From Methanosarcina sp. ERenArc_MAG2 (GTDB lineage Archaea; Halobacteriota; Methanosarcinia; Methanosarcinales; Methanosarcinaceae): a stretch of 64,000 nt of DNA. Position numbers and translations under genes: made by a program. The DNA lies in assembly GCA_023955635.1 (NCBI GenBank), contig JAMXHR010000016.1, positions 124,001 through 188,000 on the forward strand, given 5' to 3'. The notes beneath the pieces were generated by a model that was not told the origin of the DNA, made no database searches, and was given only the letters and a program-made list of their open reading frames with translations. Below are positions 19,979 to 32,004 of this stretch, piece after piece (the first letter of the stretch is position 1; each line of letters begins with the position of its first letter).

Positions 19979-20200
19979 TTATACGCAGAAATCCTCTCCA
20001 AGAATAGAGTCAATGCATTCACGACACATCATCCTTGGAAGATCTTTCTTCAGATTAAGATGGGGCAATGGGTATCCCCCTTTCATGGGAAACTCCACCT
20101 GCTTGATATGCTCCATGCAGAGGCCTTTCCCGCAAACAATGCATATGCCTACGGCTTCATTCTCTTTACTTTTCTCAAGGCAATCGTAACATTTCAGCAT
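19979..20200 (-). CDS. DUF2180 zinc-finger-like protein (copy 2)
   Basis: A 73-residue cysteine-rich protein. The pattern CYDC, CIVCGKGLC, a MEH motif and a later CREC resemble treble-clef or B-box zinc sites. It matches the archaeal DUF2180 family known mainly from methanogens, whose function is unknown. It lies 9 bases from a paralogue with the same cysteine spacing, so the pair arose by tandem duplication and is probably co-transcribed. Confidence 0.8.
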   Translation of the reverse strand: MLKCYDCLEKSKENEAVGICIVCGKGLCMEHIKQVEFPMKGGYPLPHLNLKKDLPRMMCRECIDSILGEDFCV

Positions 20201-20209
20201 ATGGCCACC

Positions 20210-20440
20210 TCAGCAAACTTCGTTAAACAGGCAGTTTTCCTTCAGGGCTTCATGGCAGGGAATACAGACAATCCGTTTGATATGTTCAACGTCGGGCTTC
20301 AGCTCGATAGGATAGTCTCCTTCCCACGCAGGTGTTTCCTCATGAATAAGGTGTTCTTTGCAAACTCCTCTCCCACAGACAATGCAAATCGCAACAGCAT
20401 CAGTATTTTTACCTTCTCTGGCGCATTCGTAACATTTCAT
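20210..20440 (-). CDS. DUF2180 zinc-finger-like protein (copy 1)
   Basis: A 76-residue paralogue of the next gene downstream: CYEC, CIVCGRGVCKEH and CIPCHE keep the same metal-ligand layout. The two differ in the linker (ETPAWEGDYPIELK here). No catalytic motif is seen. Possible roles include metal sensing or a protein-interaction module; this is inference from the cysteine pattern and from the redox neighbours. Confidence 0.8.
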   Translation of the reverse strand: MKCYECAREGKNTDAVAICIVCGRGVCKEHLIHEETPAWEGDYPIELKPDVEHIKRIVCIPCHEALKENCLFNEVC

Positions 20441-20530
20441 TGTTCTACCTCTAAAAAAGTATTTCTTTACTCCATGTCAGGTTTGAAAGTGCTATTTACA
20501 TAAATTTAATAAATAAGACTCAGCTAATTT

Positions 20531-20659
20531 TCACGTCTCTTCTATAAGAGTCATGTCTTCTCCACAACAAACAAGAGTTCCGCCTCCTACTTTTTCTACG
20601 ATAACTTCATTGCCGCAAATTTCGCAGCGGTATTTTTCCCCTTTAGCAGATACACCCAT
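20531..20659 (-). CDS. Desulforedoxin-like small iron protein
   Basis: A 42-residue protein, shorter than many gene finders report. The sequence has YRCEICGNEV (CxxC) and, 15 residues later, LVCCGEDM (CC), which is the exact ligand pattern of desulforedoxin and of the N-terminal domain of desulfoferrodoxin (one Fe-S4 centre, usually a dimer). The ATG at 20659 is preceded by a strong GGAGGTGAG site at good spacing, which supports real translation. It begins a same-strand run of DUF2180 and AhpD-like genes, fitting an electron-transfer role in superoxide or peroxide handling. Confidence 0.85.
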   Translation of the reverse strand: MGVSAKGEKYRCEICGNEVIVEKVGGGTLVCCGEDMTLIEET

Positions 20660-22373
<1,714 letters not shown>

Positions 22374-22470
22374 TTTTATTACATCCTGCATAATATTTTT
22401 ATCTTACTATTATATTTTTAAAAACATCTTGTCTGTAAGGCAAGCACATCAAGGCATTGGAGGTAACTAA

Positions 22471-23511
22471 TTGCCACCAAAGATTGCAGAAGTCATTGAA
22501 CATGACGTATGCGCAGCCTGTGGAGCATGCGAGGCCGTATGTCCCATAGGGGCTGTCACTGTAAAGAAGTCGGCAGAAATTCGAGATCCGAATAATCTGA
22601 GCCTTTATGAGAAAGGGGCCGGATATCAGGTTTGCGAAGGTTGCTTAATCTGCAGCCGTGTCTGTCCGGTAGTAGACGGCTTCATCGAGAACGAGCTTGC
22701 AAATGTGCGCAAGTTTTTTGCCGCAAAGTCCAGAGACAGTGCCCGTAGCCAGGACGGAGGAGTAACCAGCGGTATCCTTAAATCCCTTTTCAAGCAAGGC
22801 AAAATCGACTGCGCCGTTGGAATTACCCGAAACGAAAAATGGGAACCTGAAGTAGTTTTACTGACAAGTGCGGAAGACGTCGAGAGGACAAGGGGAACCA
22901 AATATACCTCCGATCCGGTCGTTGCAGCTCTCAGGCAAGCTTTCGAAAAGTATGATCGGATTGCAGTTATAGGGGTGCCCTGTCAGGTCCATTCTGCACG
23001 GCTGATCCAGGATAATATAAACGAAAAGATCGTGCTTATTATCGGATTGCTCTGTATGGAAAGTTTTCATCATGAGGTTATGCTTGAAAAGATCATTCCC
23101 GAGATCCTCAAAGTCAAGATCGAAGACGTCCGAAAGATGGAGTTTACCAAAGGTAAATTCTGGGTTTACACAGATGACGGTGAGGTTCACTCCGTCCCTA
23201 TCAAAGATGTAGCCAAATACGCCCGGAACCCCTGCCACCATTGCTGCGACTACACCTCGGTCTTTGCCGACATTTCGGTAGGTTCTGTTGGGGCTCCTGA
23301 CGGGTGGAACTCGGTCTTTATAAGGACAGAGGCCGGGGAGAAGTACTTCGACATGATCTGCGACGAAATGGAGATCATGGAAGATCCCAAGCCGGGCCTC
23401 GAACTTGTTGGAAAACTCATCGATATGAAACGAAAAAACAATGCTGAACATTTTCTGGAAGTCTGTAAAGAGTTTAGCTTTGAGACAGGAATCCGTAATG
23501 AAACGACGTGA
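22471..23511 (+). CDS. fpoF: F420H2 dehydrogenase input subunit FpoF
   Basis: A 346-residue iron-sulfur flavoprotein. Two ferredoxin-type [4Fe-4S] motifs are visible: CAACGACEAVCP near residue 13 and CEGCLICSRVCP near residue 52. The FrhB/FpoF F420-binding region follows (RTRGTKYTSDP-like region, VIGVPCQVHSARL, then CHHCCDYTSVFADI). FpoF oxidises F420H2 and feeds electrons to the membrane Fpo complex; it can also act with ferredoxin in the cytoplasm. The other fpo genes are not here, which matches its separate location beside mer in Methanosarcina. Translation begins at TTG 22471, with GGAGGT immediately upstream. Confidence 0.94.
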   Translation: MPPKIAEVIEHDVCAACGACEAVCPIGAVTVKKSAEIRDPNNLSLYEKGAGYQVCEGCLICSRVCPVVDGFIENELANVRKFFAAKSRDSARSQDGGVTSGILKSLFKQGKIDCAVGITRNEKWEPEVVLLTSAEDVERTRGTKYTSDPVVAALRQAFEKYDRIAVIGVPCQVHSARLIQDNINEKIVLIIGLLCMESFHHEVMLEKIIPEILKVKIEDVRKMEFTKGKFWVYTDDGEVHSVPIKDVAKYARNPCHHCCDYTSVFADISVGSVGAPDGWNSVFIRTEAGEKYFDMICDEMEIMEDPKPGLELVGKLIDMKRKNNAEHFLEVCKEFSFETGIRNETT

Positions 23512-23566
23512 AATCAAAATATATCCCGAAGGATAAATAAAGCACAATTGGAGGTTGGAATCCGGA

Positions 23567-24088
23567 ATGATACGAGCTTTCTACATTGGACGTTTTCAAC
23601 CGTATCATTTCGGGCACCATGCCATAATTATGCGGATAGCAGAAGAAGTTGACGAACTGGTCATAGGTATAGGAAGTGCCCAGAAAAGTCATGAAGCCAC
23701 TGACCCGTTTACGGCAGGGGAAAGGGTGCTGATGCTATACAATGCGCTTGAAAATCTTCCGATTCGCCATTATGTTCTCCCTATAGAAGACGTCAGGTAC
23801 AACTCTATATGGGTTCGCCATGTCGCTTCCCGAACCCCGAATTTTGAAGTGGTGTACTCGAACAATCCGCTGGTTATCCAGCTCTTCCGGGAAGCCGGGT
23901 TTTGCGTAAAAGAATCCCCTCTTTACGTCCGGGAAAGGTACTCAGGTACGGAAATCCGGAGGCGGATGGTTGAAGGAGAAAAATGGGAACACCTTGTTCC
24001 AAAACCAATTGTAGAAGTAATCAAGGAAATCGACGGAGTAACTCGCCTCAGGAACGTTTCTGCAAGTGACAATAATTCTTCTTTATAA
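23567..24088 (+). CDS. nadM: Nicotinamide-nucleotide adenylyltransferase
   Basis: A 173-residue archaeal-type NMN adenylyltransferase that makes NAD+ from NMN and ATP. The nucleotidyltransferase motif is clear: FYIGRFQPYHFGHH (GRFQPxHxGH), with the C-terminal RYSGTEIRRRM (SGTxIR). The best start is the ATG at 23567, with GGAGG about a dozen bases upstream; a TTG four codons earlier overlaps that site and is unlikely. It is about 55 bases after fpoF and may be transcribed with it. Confidence 0.94.
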   Translation: MIRAFYIGRFQPYHFGHHAIIMRIAEEVDELVIGIGSAQKSHEATDPFTAGERVLMLYNALENLPIRHYVLPIEDVRYNSIWVRHVASRTPNFEVVYSNNPLVIQLFREAGFCVKESPLYVRERYSGTEIRRRMVEGEKWEHLVPKPIVEVIKEIDGVTRLRNVSASDNNSSL

Positions 24089-24882
24089 TATCTTTTATAA
24101 TCAGGTACGCAATAAGTCTATTCCTGTTTCTTTTTTATCTAATTTTATCTTCACTCTTAACCCATTTTCAGCTCTTGAAATATCAAGCCATAAGATTTAA
24201 GTTTTGGAGCTGATTCCAAAACTCAAAATTGCTTCTTTTAATCCCGGAATAATCAATCAAGATTTCTGGTCGTGAAATTATTTCTGAAACTCTTACTGAT
24301 TGAGAACAAAACTGTTTTGGAATAAGCTCTTGAAGATATAGAATTTACTAATAGTTCTTGTATTTTCTAATAGTGTCTGGATTTGGCTTTTTGTTTCGTG
24401 TTATTTTAGGGTCATTAATCTCTATAAATATTCAAGAAGTGAGGTAAATGAACAAAATGGTGTATATTTTGGAGAAAATTTTTTATAAAAGAAGATACTA
24501 TTTCTATTTGATGTACTCTCAAAACTTTTTAATAGAATTATTGGATCATTTTTTTGTGTTTTATGTAATACTTTTCAACATTTAGCCTTCGTTTGACGCA
24601 TCAGGTTAATTGCTGTGATTGATATTATAATGAAACGCATTAATTGGTCCAATATTTCGGAAAAGTAAAAGGTACACAAAACTTCAAAACAAATAGTTTA
24701 AATTTTAACTGTTTGTTGAGAATAAATGTAGAAAAATCACTCAGCCACATGAAAATTTATTTTTCCTGCTAAATCGGGGGTTTAACCCGGAAGAGTATAT
24801 TTTCATTGTCATTAAGTATTGGATTTAAAAACCAATAGCTTTGAAAAAATTACGGTTGAGTGGACATTATGGAGGATATATC
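24089..24882. other. Intergenic region without recognised genes
   Basis: Roughly 790 AT-rich bases between nadM and the secreted cysteine-rich protein gene. I find no coding sequence, strong hairpin or repeat shared with other parts of the window. A GGAGG site at 24871 belongs to the following gene. Confidence 0.4.
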
Positions 24883-25293
24883 ATGCAAAGAACTATATTC
24901 AAGACAATATGTGTTTTTACGCTGGTCTTCTTTGTCATGTCAATGACAGGAGCAGCAGTCGATAACATTGCATGCAGTAAGTCTAAGACGGATGCAAGAG
25001 ACGATCAATTTACATGTAACTGTAAATCTAAATCTTGTTGCTATAACGTGCTGAGTAATGACAAAGGATCCAACCTTAAAGTTACAACTACGGGAACTAT
25101 TACTACCTCACAGGGTGGCAAAGTGACGATGCAGAGTAACGGCAAATTCTGTTACACAAAGTCAAAAAGTTGCAGTAAATCTTGCACTGACAGTTTCAAA
25201 TACTGTGTAAAAGGTAAGGATGGAAAAACCGATTGTGCAACCGTTACGATTAAAGTCAAATGCTCTGGCTGCTCCAGCTGCTCAACCTGTTGA
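24883..25293 (+). CDS. Secreted cysteine-rich VCBS/cadherin-like single-domain protein
   Basis: A 136-residue protein starting at ATG 24883 behind GGAGG. An N-terminal signal peptide is evident (basic MQRTIFK, then a hydrophobic stretch to TGAA). The mature part resembles one repeat of the tandem-95/VCBS class of Ig-like surface domains: NVLSNDKGSNL, GKVTMQSNGKFCYT, DSFKYCVKGKDGKTDCATVTI. Such repeats are usually free of cysteine, but here Cys is abundant and ends in a CSGCSSCSTC tail. It is probably an exported, disulfide- or metal-stabilised envelope protein. It has no membrane anchor and stands alone between other transcripts. Confidence 0.72.
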   Translation: MQRTIFKTICVFTLVFFVMSMTGAAVDNIACSKSKTDARDDQFTCNCKSKSCCYNVLSNDKGSNLKVTTTGTITTSQGGKVTMQSNGKFCYTKSKSCSKSCTDSFKYCVKGKDGKTDCATVTIKVKCSGCSSCSTC

Positions 25294-25404
25294 GACTGAG
25301 CTGTTGCAACTAAGCACTTTTAAGGGAAAAGGAAGTTTTTATCTTCCGGGGATTTGATCCCCATCTCCCTTACCACTTTTCTTGTCACTTTTAATTCGTA
25401 ACTA

Positions 25405-25952
25405 TTAAGGAACCAGATCAATCCAGTCAATGGATCCAGGTTCGTAATCCGACAGCTCTTCTTCATTGCCGCTTAAAATGTGATCCACAATTTTTTCTAT
25501 ATCCTGTCCTGTTTCTTCAATACTTTTTCCGGTAGTGTCTATTTCAAAAACCTTTTTGCACCATTCAAAAGCCTCAACCAGGATCACGTCGAGAGCTTCG
25601 GCTTCAATATTTTCTCTTATTTTCTCTTCCGAGTAGCCGCGTGTTTTCAGCCTCATTTTTAATTCAGGCGGACATGCCCTTAGTATAATAATAATATCTG
25701 CAATGTAATGGGCAAGGTGGCTCTCAAGAATTATTGCCTCATTATCCTTTCCATTAATTATCTCTGCAAGACGCTCCCGGATAAGTTCCATGTCTGCAAC
25801 GGCAGCATCCCTCTTCTCATCAATTTCAGTGTAGAGATGTTCCTCCTTTATCATGTCATTAAGATGGATCACTTTCCAGTGCCTTTTTTTTCCAGGAACC
25901 TGCTTACAGAGGTTTTCCCAGTACCAGGGGTGCCTGTAAGTCCTATGAGCAT
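25405..25952 (-). CDS. Adenylate kinase-like (AK6/Fap7 type) NTP kinase (frameshift)
   Basis: The N-terminal P-loop MLIGLTGTPGTGKTSVSRFLE is followed by a break in an A8 run near 25888-25895. One added A continues as KKRHWKVIHLND and gives 182 residues. The product fits the archaeal adenylate kinase 6/Fap7 group, nucleotide kinases or ATPases linked to small-subunit rRNA maturation. Later features are ILESHLAHYIADIIIILRACP and a lid region KMRLKTRGYSEEK. The C-terminal acidic tail (ELSDYEPGSIDWIDLV) is typical. The start is the ATG at 25952, without a strong ribosome site. Confidence 0.8.
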
Positions 25953-26260
25953 GAGGAGAAAATGGGATTTATCGCAGTTATACTTAATGCCAGCCTACCA
26001 GAATCGCTTGTTGTGGATCATCCCGGATAACGTGAATCTTGATTAATTCTCGGATTCATTTTTGCCTCTTCATTACCATTACAATTACCATTACAATTCC
26101 CAGGACGACCAGACCGTTTCTGCGCAGGATACCAAGGACATACATTTTTCTCCGTACATTTTTTCCGTATTTCTTCGACGGGTATGAGCCATTTTCCCGT
26201 AATCCATCCTTTTTAACAAAAAAATCCGATTAGAATAAAAAATGTCAGACTTTGAGAAAG

Positions 26261-26754
26261 TCAGGCCGAAACTTCAACAACATGCTGGAAATGAGTCAAA
26301 ACAATGTATTTTTCTATCCGGATTTTAAATCGGTTGTAGGAAAATGCAGAAAGTCCACAAGGTAGGGATACTTCATCAGATAGAATTTCTCAATTATGCT
26401 GCGCTCAAAATTCCCCATATGTGCTGCCCTGCCGATAGCTGCCACGGCCATTATGTCCCGAAAATCTTTTATTTTGTTTTTCCAATTGTCAATCAACAGA
26501 TAAACTTCAGGGTGTGCCATTAGATATGAATACTTCCGAGTAGCTTTTGTAATTGAAAAAGAAGATAAGTGAGCTTTCTCATTCGAGACAAACGCAACGG
26601 GGCTCACATAAGGAGCAATGCCTTTTTGGGTTATCAGGACAGCAAAGGGCTGGGATTCTATGAATTGTCTTAGTTTTTCAGGCAATTTTTTCTTCTCAAG
26701 CCCTCTGCTTTTAACAGGGTTTTCGTCTTCTTTTTCTTCAAGTTTGTAAGACAT
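26261..26754 (-). CDS. Pyridoxamine 5'-phosphate oxidase-like flavin protein (frameshift)
   Basis: A split-barrel FMN-binding protein of about 164 residues. The segment KLRQFIESQPFAVLITQKG with YVSPVAFVSNEKAHLSSFS and later VYLLIDNWKNK is typical of the family that binds FMN or F420 and reduces small substrates. The annotated frame would stop at 26314, but one added base near 26323 continues as KIRIEKYIVLTHFQHVVEVS to a stop at 26261, matching family ends. Its substrate is unknown and it has no evident operon partner. Confidence 0.75.
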
Positions 26755-26851
26755 AACAGACGCAACTTCATCTTTTATACTTACAGTTCCACGAATTTAC
26801 GATCTTCTGCGATTTCTGATATTGTGGGCAGTTGATTTTTACATCGTCATG

Positions 26852-27088
26852 TTATTCTTTCAAAGTCCCGACAACAGGATAATCCTTAAATATTTCAGGC
26901 CCATGTGGTGCCTCGTCCATTTCTTCAGTGAGATCCTTCCCTGCATCATGAAGTCCCTGGTGAATGCCATCTTCCCAGAGATAACTATCAGAGACATCAT
27001 AGATCTGGCCTTGATAGGCGACGTATATCTTCCCATTTTTACCATTAGATTCGGCAAGTTCTTCAAGTGTATATTCTTTCATTCTCAT
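26852..27088 (-). CDS. Cytochrome b5-like heme-binding domain protein
   Basis: A 78-residue single-domain protein. EYTLEELAESNGKNGKIYVAYQG and IYDVSDSYLWEDGIHQGLHDAG are characteristic of the small soluble cytochrome-b5-like proteins of anaerobes, with two His residues (in IHQGLHDAG and PHGPEIF) as possible heme or ligand contacts. The classical HPGG motif is missing, so heme binding is uncertain. A second ATG two codons in (MKEYT) is an equally good start. Its partner is unknown. Confidence 0.8.
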   Translation of the reverse strand: MRMKEYTLEELAESNGKNGKIYVAYQGQIYDVSDSYLWEDGIHQGLHDAGKDLTEEMDEAPHGPEIFKDYPVVGTLKE

Positions 27089-27143
27089 ATCCCCATGATT
27101 TTTGATAAATTCGCTTGATTGCCGCCTACAGTTTCAGCTGCAG

Positions 27144-29236
27144 TCATACATTTAACATTTTTAACATTTCGTTGATTTCAGTGGTCGGAAGCTGGCACTC
27201 ATAATTCTGGCAGACATATGCAGTAGCTTTTCCCTCTATAGGAACTTGCATTTTCGTGTATGTTGCCAGATTTGTAATTTCGGGATCTTTTCCTTCTGGC
27301 CTGAATACCAGTACTTTATTAGGAATAAAATAACTCCAGAGCTCTTCGAGCATATGTCCTGTATCCGGAGCTTCATGTTTTCCGGAGATTACAACTTCAT
27401 ATGCAGGACCCAATCCGAAGTCAAGAGCTGACAGGAATTGGGTATATCCTGATGGTATTTTTCTAATCAGTTTTGAAAACGCGCGTTCCAACCCTTCAGC
27501 TATATCTTCCAATTCAGGATCTGCAGTCATTCTGGAAAGCCGAAGAAGATTCAACATCTCAATTGAATTTCCGGAAGGTATGGCTGCGTCCGTAAATTCT
27601 TTTTTCCTGAAGATAAGAGATTCGCTGTCATCGGCAGTAAAATAGAGCCCCCCATGGGCAGGATCCCAGAAGTGCTCAAGAAGTTCCCTGTTAAGACAAA
27701 TGGCCGCTTTAAGATAGCGCAATTCGAATCTGGTCTCGTATAGCTCAAGGAGTCCATGGATCAGGAAAGCATAGTCATCGGCAACTCCGGGAATGCCAGC
27801 TACTCCGTCTCTATATCGGTGAAGCAATCGCTTATCGGGACTGTAAAAGTTCTTGAGAATGAAATCTGCGGCTTTTTCGGCCGCTTTCAAATACTTTTCC
27901 TTACCAAAAGTCTGGAAACCTTTTGCAAAAGCTGCAATCATAAGCCCATTCCAGTCGGTCAGAATTTTATCGTCTCGTGCAGGTCTTTTACGTTCGTTTC
28001 GAGCTTCCAGGAGTTTTTCTTTAATCAGTTTTACTCGGCTCTCAATTTCGTCAATGGAAATTTTCAGTTCTGCGGCAAGAGATCCCAGAGAGCGGGGCAT
28101 ATAAAGGAGGTTAGTTCCGGTTTTTTTACCTCTTATTTCTTCTTCAAAGTTACCTCCCTCCTTCAGATTGAACACTTTTGTGATCAGTTTGGAATCCTCC
28201 GGGCTAAGAATATTCCTGATCTCTTCTAAAGTCCAGAGATAATATGTTCCTTCTTCTCCTTCGACATCTGCATCTTCCCCGCAGTAAAACCCGCCTTCCG
28301 GAGACGTCAGATCTCTTAACACGTAATCAAGGATTCCCTCTGCCGCTTCTTTATACAGCTTTTTTCCGGTAACCTGATAGTTTTCTGTATACGCAATTGC
28401 AATGAGAGCCTGATCGTACAGCATTTTCTCAAAATGGGGAACAACCCACATGTTATCTGTGGAGTAACGGTGGAAACCCGAACCCAGATGGTCATGGATT
28501 CCTCCCCTATACATGTTATCCAGGGTATATTCTACCATATGGAGGGCTTCAGGGTTTCCGCTGCGTCTCCAATAACGGAGCAAAAAGAAGATTTTGTGCG
28601 GAGTCGGAAATTTCGGGGCTCTTTCAAAGCCTCCATATTCACTGTCAAATGAACTCAGCAGTTCATCATAAGCTTCTTCCATTATTGCTTCCCCGATTCC
28701 TTCTCCTGCAGACTCTGAAATCATATTCTGGATAGTAGATGTGATTTTCTCAGCCGAATCGAGCACTTCTTCATGCTGTTTGTTCCATATCTCCTCTATT
28801 CTGGGCACAAGTTCAAGCATTCCTGTCTGACTAAAACAGGATTTTTTCGGGATATAGGTTCCTGCAAAAAAGGGCTTTCTACCAGGAGTCATGATTATAT
28901 TAAGCGGCCAGCCGCCTCTTCCAAGAATAATCTGGCAGACCGTCATGTAAATGTTGTCAATGTCTGGTCGTTCCTCCCTATCTACTTTTATGCAAACAAA
29001 AGCCCTGTTCATGAGTCCTGCTACTTCTTCATCTTCAAAAGATTCATGTGCCATTACATGACACCAGTGGCAGGTAGAATAACCAATTGAGAGAAAAATA
29101 GGTTTATTTTCGTTCCTTGCTTTTTCAAAAGCCTCTTCTCCCCAGGGATACCAATCCACAGGATTATATGCATGTTGCAGGAGATAAGGGCTTTTTCGTT
29201 GATCAGACGGTTAGGTTTTCTCTGTTCTTTCCCCAG
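27144..29236 (-). CDS. Thioredoxin-domain/DUF255 protein, YyaL type (frameshift)
   Basis: A protein of about 697 residues of the YyaL/SPATA20 family: an N-terminal thioredoxin-like domain (DUF255) with [15 protein letters not shown], then a six-hairpin glycosidase-like alpha/alpha barrel with [21 protein letters not shown]. Function is not established in prokaryotes. The N-terminal part [20 protein letters not shown] is broken near 29198-29202 (A5 run); one added A restores it. Downstream the frame is open to 27144. The start is unclear: GGAGGGA lies just before a CTG at 29236, and no ATG is nearby. Another base error may hide the true start. Confidence 0.8.
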
Positions 29237-29359
29237 TAAAATCCCTCCGGTTTTTTTCAGGCTTCTATTTCTTGCCAGGCGGGCACTCCACCCTTCGAGA
29301 TTTCCACTTTTCCGCAACCCTTCCTGGCAGCTGTTATCGGCTGCAAGCTTGAGAGACAT

Positions 29360-30049
29360 GCAGTGATGATTTCTCTGTCTCTCACGCTTCTCAACCCAGT
29401 AATTTTTAATAATCCTTAAAATGGTCCCGTATCAACTCTACAGGTGTGATACTTTTCGACTTCCCTGCCTGTTGAATGCAGGCCCTGCAGGGATGCGAAT
29501 AACTCATTAACAGTGTCCATTATGACTCCCTCATCTAAACTCACCAAACTTTTAATTTTAAATGAATGTCCAACCTTTCAGCGGAGTCGTTTATCTCTGG
29601 TTATAATGGTTATTTTTTCTCAAGCTTCTGCTTGATCCTGAAAATTGAAAAAATAGGTACAGCCAAATTTCCCCACTTTAAATAGTCGTCTCCTGAATAT
29701 CAATATATCGGTATTTTGGCTGATTATTTTTCTAACACGATTAAAAAGTTAAATCAGTAATTTTAGAAGCAGTGTGGGCAGGATACTTTTAATTTGTAAA
29801 CATTTATTTCAGTCGAATACCCTGCAGCTTGCTAAGGGGATGGAAAACCTCCCCGAGAACCTTTGTTAACTAAACGATTTATGGACCTAAAAAATCTTGT
29901 GACACAATAAGTAATATAAATGTTTTATTCAATCAAATAACATTAAATTTAATTCCCCTTTTAAAAATACATCCTATTTTTGTTTAAAAATTAATATTAT
30001 ATCGTTAAAAACCGTGAAATTTATTGAGGGGGCATAGAATCCTCCTCTA
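29360..30049. other. Intergenic region upstream of nested insertion sequences
   Basis: About 690 bases with no gene I can support. Short hairpins occur (near 29468-29495, CCTGC/GCAGG). The right part should contain the left end of the outer insertion sequence, but I could not define a convincing terminal inverted repeat. Confidence 0.35.
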
Positions 30050-30289
30050 GTGTTTGTTGTGAAACCTCCGCTTATCCCAATAAACGAAGATTACAAATGG
30101 AGATTGCTTTCAGAGATATTAAACATTTTTGATTTAAGATCCACCAAGCAAATACTCTCACAATATGAAATACTGCCTCTTGAAAAATCAATACCTTCCC
30201 TGAAAATCGTCATATTAAGCATGTATTTTTGCCTTGAAATTTCTTATGTAGTCAGAGAATTAGAAGAAAACGCACATGATATTCTTTGA
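30050..30289 (+). pseudogene. Outer IS transposase, N-terminal fragment
   Basis: An N-terminal piece of a DDE-type transposase, starting at GTG: INEDYKWRLLSEILNIFDLR and SQYEILPLEKSIPSLKIVIL. Homology stops near residue 76 (ELEENA), where an IS110-type element begins. The same protein resumes at about 31452 with KLRKFMRITSVPSENEVYSI and again at about 33331 with SYPLNIFDSKRN. All three pieces have the same strand and order, so one transposase gene has been interrupted twice. Confidence 0.75.
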
Positions 30290-30509
30290 ATAACAAGCCC
30301 AAACAATGAAAGTTCTTTTACCCTACCTTTTTTGTTTACTTACTCCATCATTACCTTGGACAGGAAGGTTGTTTTTTCTTTGGTTCTTCTAAACCGTCAG
30401 AAAACTAATCAGTGAATTGCCATCGAAGGCCCAGATGTGACCTTGATCACGGATGCCAAATTGCCTTTAAAGCAATTCTACTGTCCTTGAAATGATGGAG
30501 TAATGTAAA

Positions 30510-31423
30510 TTGGACGGAGAAATAAACAAATCTTGTGGTTTAGACATTCACAAACGTTTTGTTATTGCTACTATCCTCAGCAGATCAGGTGAAAAACAGC
30601 AACAACGTTTTGCCAGAGATGATGATGGAATTTTAAACCTTAAAAATTGGGTAACATCAGAAAAATGTGATGTTGTTGCCTGTGAATCAACAAGTGATTT
30701 CTGGGTTCCGATTTATGAATCATTGATAGATCATTTGCCTGTTATAGTTGGAAATGCTCGAGAGCTGTTCAGATAAGAGAAATTCTTGACAGAGAAATAT
30801 CTCAGAGTGCTGCAATCAGGCTTCAGATATGTCTGAGCCTTATAAAACATTTAGATGATGAAATTGAAGTTCTGGAAAGAGAAATTTTTAGTTATGCCTA
30901 CAGTAATCATAACCATGAAATATAAATTTTGATGTCAGTTCCAGGTATAGGGGAAATTGGTGCGGTAACTCTTATTGCTGAAATAGAAGATTTCAGGGAT
31001 TTTTCTTCGGGAGATAAACTTGCTTCATGGCTTGGTCTGGTTCCAAATGTGTATCAATCTGCAGATAAATACCATAACGGTAGAATCACTAAGAGAGGAT
31101 CAAAAGTAGCAAGGTGGATTCTGACTCAGATTGCTCAGGCAGCAGCAAGAAAGAAAAATAGCAGGTTAAAAGAGTTTTTTAACAGGAAAAAGAAGACTAT
31201 CGGATTTGCAAAGGCCATTATTGCACTGGCAAGGAAAATTGTAACGATAATATGGCATCTTATTACAAAGGATGAGATGTATGAAGACGAGACTGGATAT
31301 CAAAAGGGAGATATTCAAAAGAGGAAGATTGTGGAAACTGAGATATTCTCGGTTGATGAAAGGATAACAATAATTAGTGGAATAATCGCAATTATGGGGA
31401 AAAAGGAAGAAGAGAGCACGTGA
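30510..31423 (+). pseudogene. IS110-family transposase, internally deleted
   Basis: The N-terminal part has the DEDD RuvC-like start SCGLDIHKRFVIATIL and an acidic VVACEST segment. The C-terminal part from about 30929 has the transposase-20 helix-hairpin-helix region MSVPGIGEIGAVTLIAEIED and LASWLGLVPNVYQS with the HNGRITKRGSK segment. Between them, after GNARELF, about a hundred residues normally linking the domains are missing and stop codons intervene, so the copy is defective. It is inserted within the outer transposase gene and carries the same strand. The linker piece EILDREISQSAAIRLQICL is present but out of frame. Confidence 0.8.
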
Positions 31424-31447
31424 TGAATTTTCTCATCACGGACTTTC

Positions 31448-31999
31448 ATGCCAAAGAAAAAATTACGAAAATTTATGAGAATAACGTCAGTACCTTCTGA
31501 AAACGAAGTATACAGTATCATGAGCAGCTTTGATCCTGAGCAGTTTATCAATTTCGTTATTGGATTACTTAACAATGTTTGTTCTCGGCGTAAAAGAGGT
31601 TTAAGCCATATCATAATCGATAGCACAGATATCAATCTTGATCTTAACTGGTTTAAGAGAAAAATTAGCAAAAAGATGCTAGAAGAGCGAGAATTTAAAT
31701 GGGGACACTCTAAACATCGAGGTTATTTCATAGGGATGAAACTGAGTCTTGCCATGGAATATCCAAGCTTAAAACCGTTAGCATTCATCGTTAATGAAGC
31801 AAATGTTAGTGAATACACGGTTTATCCCCAAATTCTAGAAGAGCTAAAGAGAAGAAAGAAAATAAGACCAGGAGATATGCTTTATTTCAATAAAGGTTAT
31901 TTTTCATATGAAAATTATGTAATAGGAATAGCAAAATACAAAATAGTTCCGCTTATTTTTCCAAGGATAAATTGTAATTATAATAAACTTTTCGACATG
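31448..31999 (+). pseudogene. Outer IS transposase, central fragment
   Basis: The central DDE catalytic part: GLSHIIIDSTDINLDLNWFK supplies the first aspartate region and FKWGHSKHRGYFIGMKLSLAME the following strand, then RPGDMLYFNKGYFSYENY. The frame is cut at KLFDM by the ISAzo13-type element at 32005-33325; codons beyond that point up to 32068 belong to the inserted element. Its N-terminal side is cut by the IS110-type copy. Confidence 0.78.
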
Positions 32000-32004
32000 C
32001 TAAG

